Positions 18,933-31,480 of a stretch of 64,000 nt of DNA are shown here, one piece after another. Numbering within the stretch: position 1 is the stretch's first letter; every line of letters begins with the position of its first letter. The DNA comes from Martensiomyces pterosporus (taxonomy: Eukaryota > Kickxellomycota > Kickxellomycetes > Kickxellales > Kickxellaceae). The stretch lies in contig MU603934.1 in assembly GCA_025201845.1 (NCBI GenBank), forward strand, positions 62,001 through 126,000, in the 5' to 3' direction. The notes beneath the pieces were generated by a model that was given only the letters and a program-made list of their open reading frames with translations, was not told where the DNA came from and searched no databases. Made by a program: the position numbers and the translations under genes.

Positions 18933-21900
18933 CTAGTGAAGCGGGATTTCCAGCGTGTTTTGTATGCCGCCCTTGCCCTTCGGGAAGAAGAACTTGTGGG
19001 CCTCCTCGATGGTTCGGTGCTTGACGCTGTGTTCCTTGATAATCGACGTGAGCATGGCGGACCGCTTGTAGACAACCGAAAAGTCCTCCCCGCGCAACGA
19101 CGCAATGTTCGCGGCTGCATCGATGATTGTGGCTGAGAGCAACGGCGCGAGGGCCTTGGTCTGCACCACCATTTCTGAGGCCAGCGGCCCAGTCATCCGG
19201 ACAAAGTCGCTGTTCATGCGCTCAGACCCGCCAGAAGCCGAAAGCCTTATCTTTGTCAGCCTCCCTCGGGTTTGCCGAACCGGAACCAGCGTTATCAGAA
19301 ACCGCAGCTGTGTTTCTGGAGCCTCTTCCGTCTTGCCCGCAGATGATTCCATGCCTTCTGCGTCCGCAGGGTTTGGCGGCGTTGCTGCTGACTCCGTTGC
19401 ACTAGTTGCCTTTTTTCCTCTCGCACATCTGGTGTCTAGCTGCTCTTGGGCAGTTGTGAACGACTGATTTCTGGGCAACAGTGACTCGCTTTTGACTGGG
19501 GAGATGGTGCCACCGTTGCTATCCAGCATGTCAGTGCTGCTCCTTGCGCTCTGGCTGCTTTCCCTGCTGCCCGGAGCGCTGAAAGACCGCAAGTCCTCGG
19601 CACCCGATACATAGGGAGACATCTTCTGGCCTCGCGCTATTGCCTTTCGTAGCATATTCTGCGGCTTGAGCCTTGTAATTTGGCACTCGTTGGGTACGCT
19701 TTTTTTCCGCCTGTGCCTCGCCGGTTTATCCCCTGCGCCCTCCAGCATGGACACACTGACGGAATGGCTGGAGGCAACCCGATGGAGATTGGATTTGCTG
19801 CGCGGGTCACACCTGCTGCTCTCTGTGCTGCTTCGACCTTTTGGCCATTGGAATCCTTGTTCATGCCCGGCTATCACGTACTCGGACCGAAACACCCGTG
19901 GTATGGCTGCCGCCCCTAAATGCGCATCAGCATGCGGTGGTTGTGGTGGCGGTGGTGGTGATGCATTATCCTTCTCGTCGATGAACTTCCATAGCATATC
20001 CGTGTCCATAATGCCAGGGTACTCGTCAAACCAGACAACTGTGACGTATCGGTCGCGCAGCAATCCATAGAACATGTCGTTATCGCCAGGATCCATTGCA
20101 CACCCGCGGATCAGCGAGCTGACGTTCGGCGCCATGTTGTAGCTGACCTCAAAGTTTTCGCTACAGAAGCTGTACTTCATGAGAATGGCGTCCGCGGGGT
20201 GCCGCTTCAAGCGCTCCGTGGGGGTTGCATTCGGCCTGCCGAGCCGAGCGAGGAAGCTGCTGAACTCTTGGCTGACGCCTTTCAGCGGCCCCTTTGAAAG
20301 CTCCCTCTTGCCGAGCAGCGAGTCAATCGAGTGCAGGTAGATGATACCCGCGTGTGCGGTAAATGGCCGTGCATAGTCGTCCAGGACATCAATGTCTTGC
20401 AGCAGCTTCTCCGAAATGTTTATCGGCGCAGTGTCTGCAGGATGGTACTCTATCATGTTGGTCCGGTAGTAGTTGTTGCTGCTTGGCATCTCGGCGAGTG
20501 GCTGCATGGGCTCAAACTCAAGCTCTGCCGCCTCTCTCTCCCCGCTCTGCCGCTCGTTGTCTCCAGCAATCTCGCTCAAGACCGCGCGCGCACCTTCTTC
20601 GTCGAGCAGAAACCCTACCCGCTTTTCTTGTTCCCGCACAGATGCAAAGCAGACAAGCTCTGCCCCTACATCGTGGTAGGACACGCACTTAGCCCTGCGC
20701 ATCCAAGGCTGCGTGGCAGCACCGGCATTGCCTGTGCGCGGGCGAACACGTCCTGTATCCGATCCTGGCTCTGCTGACGTGTCTGCCGAGGGCTGGTCAG
20801 TGATGCCCGCCATCAACTCTGGGTCGGTGATAGCCTTGAATGCAGGGTACTCAGCATGGTCGTCTGCTGAACTGGAGGGTGCAGGTGGCGTTGGCGCTGC
20901 TGCTGCAGGAATGGGCATTGTTGGGAATATTACCCACTGCTTTGTGCCGCTCGGGTACCTTGACGTGTATAGAATTGCGGCGTCGGACCACCTCCCGCCA
21001 TTCATGCGCCTAAAGTTGATCTTGGAGTAGACAGAACGGCGGTACGCCGAGTAAAACTCGACGCTTACTGGCTGGTATCCTTCCATAGCTTCGATTATCG
21101 CAGGACAGCAATTGCAAAGCAAGGTCCTGGTGTCGGGAAGTTCGCTGTGGTACAGCACCATGCGCGTTAAAAGCACGTCGGGAGTGGCTCTAGATATGAG
21201 GTTCTTTTGGCGGTCCAGCCCTCGGAGCAAAGTTGTTGAAAACACCTTGACGGTCGTCGACAGAACTTGGTAGAGCGATTCGCTGATGACGCGGACCTTT
21301 TGAGAGGAACGAGTCTTTGTGGCCGTTGCAAGCGATGCCCTGCTGCTTTTTGCAAACAGCCCCAATACTGTGTACGAGATGATGAGCTCTGACTCCGACT
21401 CCGCGTCGCCTGGCTCGACCATGTCCTCGCTGGCCTCTGACACCACCGCACCTCCGTCCTGCATAAACACGATTTGGCCATCGTCCATCGATGTTGTTAG
21501 TTTGACACGCCTCCCGAACTTGCGCAGCGGCTTTGGCGAGTCGACGGTGGTTGATTGAAGGAATCCCTCGCATCGACTGACAAGTTGAGTGAGATTTGCT
21601 GTCAGCTCTGGCACAATGCGGAGATATTTTATAGACGTGGAAACCCAGGTGCTTAGGCAGCGCATCGACCCGATAAACACCTGGTGGTACAGATCCCAGT
21701 GCGTGTAGCGCTTCAGGTGCCTGTCGCAGTCGGATAGCGCGTGTACCAGTGAGCTGATGATCTCCATGTGCTGCTGAGAGCTGAGCACATTGTTCCACGT
21801 CAGCATTCCGGCCATGGTTAGTCCGTAGATATACACAGCAGCCATCTTCTGGTCCCGCGTGGCTTTGAGCTGATCGATGTAGAACATGACGTATATGTGG

Positions 21901-24550
21901 ACGTACCCGGGGTTGTACTTGTCATACTGATAGAGGAATGCCAGTATCAGGCACGTGAGGTACTGCAGGTTCTTCTCGTCAGTTTCGGTCGTAGCAGAGC
22001 TGAGGAGCGTCCAGAATATGTACTCCAGATGTCCGGCAAACAAGTCATCCTTCTTCTTGCCCATCTTAAACGGGCTCTTTGCGATCTAACAGCAATATAG
22101 AAAAATGCAGCAGCTGCTTAGCGTGGGCTGCACCACAGAGCAGATGGGGGGTGCTACTGACCACAGCATGCGGCAGTGCTAATAGGCCATACATCTGTTG
22201 CTGCTGATGCGCTTACCTTGTCAATAAGAGTTGAAAGGCTGTACCCTGAACTTGCAGAGGCCTGAGCCTCCTCCGCAGGGGCTTGGACATATACGCTAGC
22301 CTGGCTCTGGTGGTTCGCATATGCGATCATGTCCGATCTTCCAATGTCATGGTAGTACCCAACAAACCCCATCAGCGACGAGAGTACTTGCATCGCGCTC
22401 AGCCTCAGCTCGTCCTTGTCCATCATAATTGGAATCTGCGTGGGCTACATTGACACAAACAGATGCGGGTAGCTTGGCGGATAGTTGGCAGCCAAGCGAA
22501 ATGGCAAGTTAGTAGCATCGGATAGCCAGCTCAAGCACACACAAGCTGTGGACAGCATGTAAACCTGACTCACCTGAGGCAGCACCTGCCGAACCAGCTG
22601 GAATAGCGACGGAATAAACGGCCGGATATGTGGGGTCTCTCGGAGGAGCAGCGCAGAGTTGGGCAGCATGATCTGCACACGCGCAGTGTCCCGAATGGCT
22701 TCGCGCAGAGTGTCGATGACCCTGTTGCGGTTTTCGCTGCTGAGGGGGTCATCCTCATACTCTCGCAGAACCAGCATGCGGCAGATTGCGTTGATTGCAT
22801 TGCGCTTAGCTACAATATACGCCTTTGTCACTGGGTCCTTGCGCAGAACCATGTCGATGAGCGGGTTTCCAAAGTAGTACAGCAGGTAATTTGCTGTCGG
22901 GGGTCTCTGTCCGTACCACACCCCCTTGTCCTGAATCAGTCTTCTGATGTTCAGCGCGTGCAAGACAATGCTGCATAGCTCGTTAGAGTATGTGTAGTAG
23001 CTGCAGCTGGGGATGGACTGGTTGTCGATGGGCAGCCCAGAGTGTACATGCAAGAGAGTCCTGGAAACCTCGCCCGAGATGCTGCTGGATATGCTAAACT
23101 CGGCAAGCTGTACTCTGATCTTTTTTACGCCAATGGTATCGTCAACCGGATAGTAAGACTGGATGGCGCATCTTGCCACTTGACCCGATATCAGTATCCA
23201 CGCCCTGGCCACCTTTGGGCGGTGGAGCCAGTAACTAAAAGTGCCCAGAAAGTCCCAGTCCTTGTTCTGCGTGGTAACGAGCCTGCCCCAGATGTCAAGC
23301 ACAAGCTTGATGCCAAAGGGCTCAAGCCGATCGCCGATGGTCGCCCACGTCCGGTCCCAAATCTCCGGTCCGATACGCGGCCTGTATCGCTCTATCCAGG
23401 GCTTGAGCCGTGGATTGTTCCCGCCCTGAGAGAGCATCAGGTCGACAACGAGAACCAGCCGCTTGAAGATAACAGGCAGCACCACCGCACACGCCGAGGG
23501 CTTTAAGCCGCGGATCACTGTGGAGTAGATCTGCAGCACATGGGAGAGCAGGTCGACATACTGGTCCCAGAGCTCCACTGCTCGAGCTAGGCGGGACTTT
23601 GTGCGACGCTTTGTGCGGCTGTCTTGTTCCGCTGCTTCTGTGTGTGGCAGTGCTTCTGCATGCACAGACATAGGGTTGAGGGATGGCCTACGAGACGTGG
23701 GCATGTATGAGCTGGCGCTGCTGCCCTCAATGTCGCTGATGACTGCGTTGGGACTGCGCCCTCTGCCCGGCGAACCCGTGGGCTTGTGGTCAGGCGCACT
23801 TCCTGCTCTGTCGTCGCGGCGTGCAGTGTGCTTTGGGGTGAACGGAGACAGATACACTGATGAGCTTTCTGCGCCGCTCCCTGTGCTCCGAGCCGTCGCG
23901 CCAGGTATGCTGTCGGTGCCCTCGGAGAGTGGATATTGCAGGTTTGTGTGGCTGGTGCCTGCTCGTAGCGAAAAACCCTTTGCCGACTCTGGGCGCTCAA
24001 ACAAGCGCCGGTTGATGTCGGTTGATATGCTTGGGTCGCTCGACGTAAAGCTGAGGCACGACTCTGGCGTCTCAACAGTCTGCTTGCTGATCTGGTGAGT
24101 CAGCACCTTGGTTGGCAGCTCATCCTCAAAAAACACGCGCGGATTAAACAGTATCCCTGGCCTGCACACAAACTCAAACGTCTTTTTGCCGACAGCCAGC
24201 GGAGTCTCACCCGTGTTTTTTTCTGTCTCCGTGTCGTCAAAATCCAGGTGGTGGAGGATGAACAGGACTTGGCTGTACTGCTCAAAGGCGTCCGAGATCA
24301 GATCGATGTCCTCAAGCGGCAGCTGCATCCCAAACTTGATGATGCTGATGACCCAGCGCATTTGGGCTGTTGTGTTGAACATGTCGGACATTGAAAAGTC
24401 GCTGAGAACGCTGTTCGTCGCCCGAAACAGCTCCCGCTTAACGACCAGTGGCACCGTCATCAGGAAATCGTATTGCCTGTACTTCTGGTCTGGCGGAATG
24501 CGGGCATTCGGTGCCCAGCTGAAAAAGTCTTTGTCGTCCGGATCAATCAT
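18933..24550 (-). CDS. RalGAP beta-like protein (tuberin/Rap-GAP family), three exons
   Basis: Exons 24550-22574, 22444-22217 and 22085-18933 join in phase 0 at both junctions and give about 1785 residues. Donors are GTGAGT and GTAAGC; intron 1 has a perfect TACTAAC branch point. The N-terminal third (FFSWAPNARIPPDQKYRQYDFL; LWDQYVDLLSHVLQIYSTVI; SYWLHRPKVARAWILISGQV) follows the helical RalGAP alpha/beta N-terminal domain. The C-terminus holds a Rap/Ran-GAP-type domain (about residues 1300-1760: YARPFTAHAGIIYLHSIDSL, FLARLGRPNATPTERL, FLITLVPVRQTRGRLTKI), interrupted by a long disordered insertion. At the site of the catalytic HIGND motif the sequence reads LLRDRYVTVVWFDEY, so the catalytic Asn is absent, as in beta subunits. 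In animals RalGAP beta pairs with a catalytic alpha subunit to switch off Ral GTPases; an alpha partner is not in this window. Confidence 0.8.
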
Positions 24551-24878
24551 AGCGATAAAAGCAGGGCGCCTGTGCTTGAGAAGCTGAGCAAGAGGTGTGC
24601 AAAGAATGAGGTGGAGAGCACTGCAAGCAGAGAGAAGAGCCGTTTTTGACCAAGGTGGCGAAATGAGGCATGCCTAGATCCTATTTTTTAATATGGACAG
24701 CCTGCACCATGCCTAGGCATATTTTCTTGCAACTATACAAAGATAGCGTTTGAGTACGTGTTGACTTGCCGGGTGATTGTAATAAAAAAGAAAGAGGATT
24801 TAGGAAGGCTGAACAGGATGGAAAAGCAAAATGAAAGAAAGAGAAAAAAGACGCTCAGCTACGGGAGCAGCTACACGT
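24551..24878. other. Intergenic region between CDC48 and RalGAP-like genes
   Basis: 328 bases holding the 3' flank of CDC48 and the promoter of the RalGAP-like gene. I see an A/T-rich stretch at 24680-24730 but no clear TATA box. Confidence 0.4.
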
Positions 24879-27577
<2,699 letters not shown>

Positions 27578-27672
27578 TGTAGCTACTTGAATCTGCGGCT
27601 GTAGTAATGGCTGTTGGTACTGGTGTTTTAATTGCGACCGCAAGCTGGCAAGATAAGTAATATGCGTGCGTG

Positions 27673-27679
27673 TATATAT
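27673..27679 (-). promoter_or_regulatory. TATA box of CDC48
   Basis: TATATAT, read on the minus strand, lies 96 bases before the CDC48 start codon, a normal distance for a TATA element with a short leader. Confidence 0.55.
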
Positions 27680-27918
27680 GAAGTTGAAAAGAGGAGAGAG
27701 TAAGGAATAGAAAGCTGCTGGCTATGTGGAAATACCGCTTGTCTCGAGAGGAAAGAGAGGGAGGGCAGTTGCGCAAACAGTCGAACAGCATAGACTTTTT
27801 GTCTTGGCCAGCAGTCTTCGCAGGCGGCCTAGGCTGACGTGCTCATCAGTTATTAGCTCTGGCGCTTTTTCCAAAACGCCTGCGGCTTACAAAAGGGGTA
27901 TGACGCGGCCACTCATGC

Positions 27919-27940
27919 GGCTCGGTTCGAAGGCCGAGCC
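27919..27940. other. Inverted repeat (hairpin) in the 3' flank of the HINT3-like gene
   Basis: GGCTCGG and CCGAGCC form a perfect 7-bp stem around an 8-base loop containing TTCGAA. It lies 40 bases past the HINT3-like stop codon. It looks at first like a tRNA T-arm, but no cloverleaf can be built around it. Confidence 0.6.
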
Positions 27941-27979
27941 AAACTCGCCGCAGTGACACGTGACATTGGCAGCTCGAGG

Positions 27980-28462
27980 CTATGTGGCAAGCTTTTCTAT
28001 CAGTCGGTCGGCCGGGATAAACCATGCTCGTCCGTGCTCGGGGAACATCAGGCTGGCACGGCGCGGCTTGAATGGAAGGCCAAGGCAGTGCATATGCAGG
28101 TGGTGTATGCTGTTGAACGGCGGCCGGTGGAAGCCAAAGCGTGCGTTCTCGCCGCTGAATCCCCTTTCCTCGAGCAGCTGCTGGCCGAGCGAGTACATTC
28201 GCTTGACCATGGGAAGGTTGTCGCCAGTCAGCTCCTTCACTGTGCCATAGTGCTCGCGGGGGATTACAAGGAGATGCACAGTTGCATCAGGCTTTATATC
28301 GTGGAACGCGATGAACTCATCGCTCTCGAACACAACCCGGTCCAGCGGGCTGCAAAACACGCAGCTCTGGGGCCGCTTTTGTCCGCGCATGTACCAATGG
28401 CAAGAGAAAAACACAGCGACTGATCCTAAGGCAATGAGGCCAGCTGCGCGAGAAAATAACAT
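27980..28462 (-). CDS. HINT3-like HIT-family hydrolase with N-terminal membrane anchor
   Basis: 160 residues from the ATG at 28462. A hydrophobic segment (FSRAAGLIALGSVAVFFSCH, about residues 3-22) precedes the HIT domain. The domain begins with SCVFCSPLDRVVF, continues with FHDIKPDATVHLLVIPREHY, and has the HIT motif HHLHMHCLG, where the last but one His is the nucleophile. FGFHRPPFNSIHHLHMH and WFIPADRLIEKL match the C-terminal half of HINT3 closely. HINT3-type proteins hydrolyse aminoacyl-adenylates and nucleoside phosphoramidates. The anchor is unusual for a family known as soluble; a start at a later Met would remove it, but the next Met (WYMRGQK) is still before the domain. Confidence 0.85.
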   Translation of the reverse strand: MLFSRAAGLIALGSVAVFFSCHWYMRGQKRPQSCVFCSPLDRVVFESDEFIAFHDIKPDATVHLLVIPREHYGTVKELTGDNLPMVKRMYSLGQQLLEERGFSGENARFGFHRPPFNSIHHLHMHCLGLPFKPRRASLMFPEHGRAWFIPADRLIEKLAT

Positions 28463-28806
28463 ACCAGAAACGATGTTGCGCACACCTGAACAAGTTCTAA
28501 TATCACAAGCACACGACACATTCTTCTCTTCGCGTTTCTGGCCTGGGGTTTCATGTATATGATGTCCCGAGAAATGCAACTATGGTTATCTGCCCTGCAT
28601 CGCTTTATCACTTTGCAGCAGCCTCTCGCCCTATGCAGCTAGAGTGCTGTATAATGTGAGCACACATGTATATACGTGGCAGCTATATGGCAGCATTCGA
28701 CTCGGAGTTTGGCACTTTAGTGTGCACTGCACCTCGCTTTGCTCTTGCTTTGCAGGCGTGGGCAACGGGGGGGCCGAGCTCAGACCCGTGCTTTCCGAGG
28801 GCTTGA

Positions 28807-28837
28807 GGGGCTTGGGGGGCTTGGGGGGCTTGGGGGG
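28807..28837 (+). repeat. (CTTGGGGGG)n array, potential G-quadruplex
   Basis: Four runs of 4, 6, 6 and 6 Gs are separated by three-base CTT loops. This meets the standard four-run, short-loop quadruplex pattern on the plus strand. Confidence 0.9.
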
Positions 28838-29024
28838 CTTGAGAGTGTGTATACAGAGGCTGTGCTCCTGCTTCAGCCAGGGAACAATGGCTCATGTGCA
28901 GGCGCTGTCTATTGTTTTTTAATCCCGCACCCATGCTCATTCCGTTGCTCTCAGCAATTGTCAGTGTGGCCAAGTAGCAGAGCACGTACTTTGCGTGCCT
29001 GCATGCATTCCGGATATAAAGGGC

Positions 29025-29030
29025 TGCTGG
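29025..29030 (+). promoter_or_regulatory. TATA box (TATAAA)
   Basis: TATAAA inside CCGGATATAAAGGGCT lies 213 bases before the ATG at 29243. Confidence 0.45.
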
Positions 29031-29242
29031 CGGGGAGCTGAGGAGGCGACAGAGCCCACTTGCCAGCATTTCCTCTCCTCGCACCCGCCTCTATCCCCCG
29101 GCTCTCTATTTCGCTGTGCTGTATGCCAACTGCTTTATGTGTACTCGCATCCAACGCTTATAACGAGTGCTTGATCATTGATCGCCACAATACGCTTGTA
29201 CATCTGACTATACATCCAAAGGAAAGACTAGACACTTGCTAA

Positions 29243-29779
29243 ATGAGGCGCGCACAGCCATTCATGTCGTGGACAGACTCCATGGCTAGCTCGATAACAC
29301 TCACTGGCACCCGAAGCAACGTCGCGCGCCAGCATCCAAGCAGCCAACCCTCGCAGAGCCACCGCATCACACAGCCTAATATCGCTCTCCGACGTCTGGT
29401 CCAGGAACTCAACGCATCAAGAATCTACGACATTCCCGAGGAAGAGGAGGAGGAAGAGGGGCATGGGAATGCGGCTCAGGACGAAAACCACGGGCAGCAG
29501 CGCCAGCGGAATGTGGCTTTGCGTCCGAGCCATGGTGTGACCACCCACACGACAACAGTCGCAAACAGACGCCATGCGCACGGAGATCTGATGTCCTTGC
29601 CTCTTGCAGACACAGCAGCCAGCAGCTTGACTCCGTCACGCAGGCGGAAGGTGGTCACTGCCCTGCGAGCAAAGCTCCGGCGCCTTTGCCACCTTCTTTC
29701 ATACTATCTCAGCATGCTTGTGGTAGATCTCAGCACAACCCAGGTCACCTACAGGCCGCTGCAATTCACGATGTATTGA
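29243..29779 (+). CDS. Small basic protein of unknown family with WTDSM motif (member A)
   Basis: 178 residues from an ATG behind a TATA box. The N-terminus carries SWTDSMASSITL. The middle is hydrophilic with a run of seven Glu (IPEEEEEEEGHG), then a basic segment (SRRRKVVTALRAKLRRL) followed by a hydrophobic stretch (CHLLSYYLSMLVVDL) and RPLQFTMY at the end. The family is not recognised. The facing gene at 30478-30005 has the same motif (LEWTDSMQSAVTL) near its N-terminus and a basic segment near its C-terminus, so the two may be diverged paralogues. Membrane association through the basic-hydrophobic C-terminus is a guess. Confidence 0.5.
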   Translation: MRRAQPFMSWTDSMASSITLTGTRSNVARQHPSSQPSQSHRITQPNIALRRLVQELNASRIYDIPEEEEEEEGHGNAAQDENHGQQRQRNVALRPSHGVTTHTTTVANRRHAHGDLMSLPLADTAASSLTPSRRRKVVTALRAKLRRLCHLLSYYLSMLVVDLSTTQVTYRPLQFTMY

Positions 29780-30004
29780 GGGGCATCCAGCAGAAGCCAC
29801 AGGGAGGGACCCGTAGGGGAGTTTTCTGTGTCCACATCTGGCTTTAATTGTTAGCCTTTCTGCCTGTGTAGATCCCTGGAGCGCATGTAGCAGGGTCCTG
29901 AGTATAATTGAGGTGTGGCTAGGCAGGACATTAAAAATAACGGTGAGGGAGAAGAGATGCACGAAGGAAAAGGAGGTGAATGTACACTGGGGAGAAGCAG
30001 TCCC

Positions 30005-30478
30005 TTAATGGAGAGAAACAGAGTAGTAGCCGTCGATTCCCTGGCTGCTCTCATGGAACCTTGCATGCAAAATGTTGTCGTTGATGTACTTGAACGGCAT
30101 TCTGAGCGAGTTCTTCAGACGGCGCCCAAAGCCCAGAGGAGATTTGGCGGGCTCCAGGGCGCTGGTCTCGTTTGCAGACGACGTCGTTTGCTCCGAGTTT
30201 GACCTTGCAACAGCTGCAGTCTCTGCGATCACTGCACCGCCCGAGAGCGCACTGCTCCGCGTCGCCCCAGCTGTTGCCGCGCTGTTCCTGATTTGGCTGG
30301 GCCGTAGCTCAGCGGACATCGCCGTTTGCGGGGCGGCAGCGCTGGCTGCTGGCGCTGTGGGTGTCTGGGTGCTGGTGCTGGGAAGGGGCTCGGTAACCGC
30401 CACCAGCGTCACGGCAGACTGCATCGAGTCTGTCCACTCGAGCCTGTGCTGGCGGCGTCTTGGTCTTGGTCTTGGCAT
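30005..30478 (-). CDS. Small protein of unknown family with WTDSM motif (member B)
   Basis: 157 residues from an ATG. The start is Arg-rich (PRPRPRRRQHRLEWTDSM), followed by QSAVTLVAV, a long Ala/Ser/Thr-rich region that is probably disordered, and a C-terminal part with GFGRRLKNSLRMPFKYINDN and ARFHESSQGIDGYYSVSLH that looks structured. No family is recognised. The WTDSMxSxxTL motif is shared with the facing gene at 29243-29779; the two stops are 225 bases apart. Confidence 0.5.
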   Translation of the reverse strand: MPRPRPRRRQHRLEWTDSMQSAVTLVAVTEPLPSTSTQTPTAPAASAAAPQTAMSAELRPSQIRNSAATAGATRSSALSGGAVIAETAAVARSNSEQTTSSANETSALEPAKSPLGFGRRLKNSLRMPFKYINDNILHARFHESSQGIDGYYSVSLH

Positions 30479-31480
30479 GGCTGTGGCGAAAAGGAGGCAG
30501 ATGCTGATTATGTGTGCTATGACAATGGTGCTATTAAAAGAGGAAGGAGGAGAAATGTGGTCGAGAAAAAGCAGGAATTACATTGAAAGAAAACGCGGCT
30601 GTGGTTGTGGAGATGGAGGTGGAGCCTGGGTCATGCTTTATGAGATTAGCAAGAAAGACAGCGGGCAATCATGAGGTTTTCCTTTGAACAGCAGCCGCCC
30701 AAACGAAGCAAGCAGCATCCTATCTCTTGCCGTGTGGGGTGACACTCGGGCCAGCTTGGGTACCGGCAGGCACAGCGAATGCGCAAGTAGACAATCAGGG
30801 CGTCAATCCCACTACGGCGCACATGCCCCCACCTCGCATCACACCACGCCTGCCTCCCAATTTGTGCATATTTTGCAATTATATGCGGCTGGCCAGTTTG
30901 CCTTCGGCGACAAAGCATGCCTGCGCATGCATCTTGCAATCGCCTCCCTTCGGGTGGCCTTTTCCCCTGCAACACCCAAAGAGACACCTGCCCGCAAAGC
31001 ACACGGATCACCCCATCAGCCTGTGGCCAGCGCAGCGCGCAGAAGACGCCAGACGCGCCCACATTCCCTCCCCGCATCCTCTTGCGCGGAAAGCAGGTTA
31101 GGCAGCTTGCTTGTGCTGGCAGCTGCGTGGAGACGCGAGCATGGAGCAAGGGGCGAACGTGGGCCAGGTCCACTGGTGAGGTATCCTGCCCAGTGGTAGA
31201 CACCAGTCTCAGCGTAGCAAGCGCGTGCAGGTGTGCAGACGCCACCTCTTGCGAGCAGGCTCTCCCCGCTCTGGCTCGGCTCAGGGGGCCAGAGCCAAGC
31301 CACCGTTCGCGGCAGCAGCGCGTTCGCGTTGTTTGGAGCTGGCTCGCTGTTTGGGTGGCGCTGCAGCCGCGTAGGCAGGCAGGTGCTTGCTCACACTCCT
31401 CTTGCTCATTCGCCCATCCACCTTTCTCCTCCACGTACTCTATACACACTTGTTTTTCGGCCTACGTGCTAGGGATCCAA
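30479..31480. promoter_or_regulatory. Divergent region upstream of MSH3
   Basis: About 1 kb between two divergent starts. The MSH3 frame stays open back to 30917, but no ATG in that extension has a better context than the one at 31481, and the extension is low-complexity. It probably holds both promoters. Confidence 0.5.

Larger units (their letters stand above)
27578..27979. promoter_or_regulatory. CDC48 promoter region and 3' flank of the HINT3-like gene
   Basis: 402 bases. It contains the TATATAT box for CDC48 at 27673-27679 and a 7-bp stem hairpin at 27919-27940 that would lie in the 3' UTR of the HINT3-like transcript. Confidence 0.5.
28463..29242. promoter_or_regulatory. Divergent region with a G-quadruplex-like repeat
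   Basis: 780 bases between the HINT3-like start (minus) and the small gene at 29243 (plus). It holds a strong G-run array (28807-28837) and a TATA box on the plus strand at 29025-29030. Short ORFs running through the array are low-complexity and unsupported. Confidence 0.5.

Noticed and set aside
27895..27955. Possible tRNA because of GGTTCGAAGG in a GC-rich hairpin
   Set aside because: No D-arm, anticodon arm or acceptor pairing can be placed around it.
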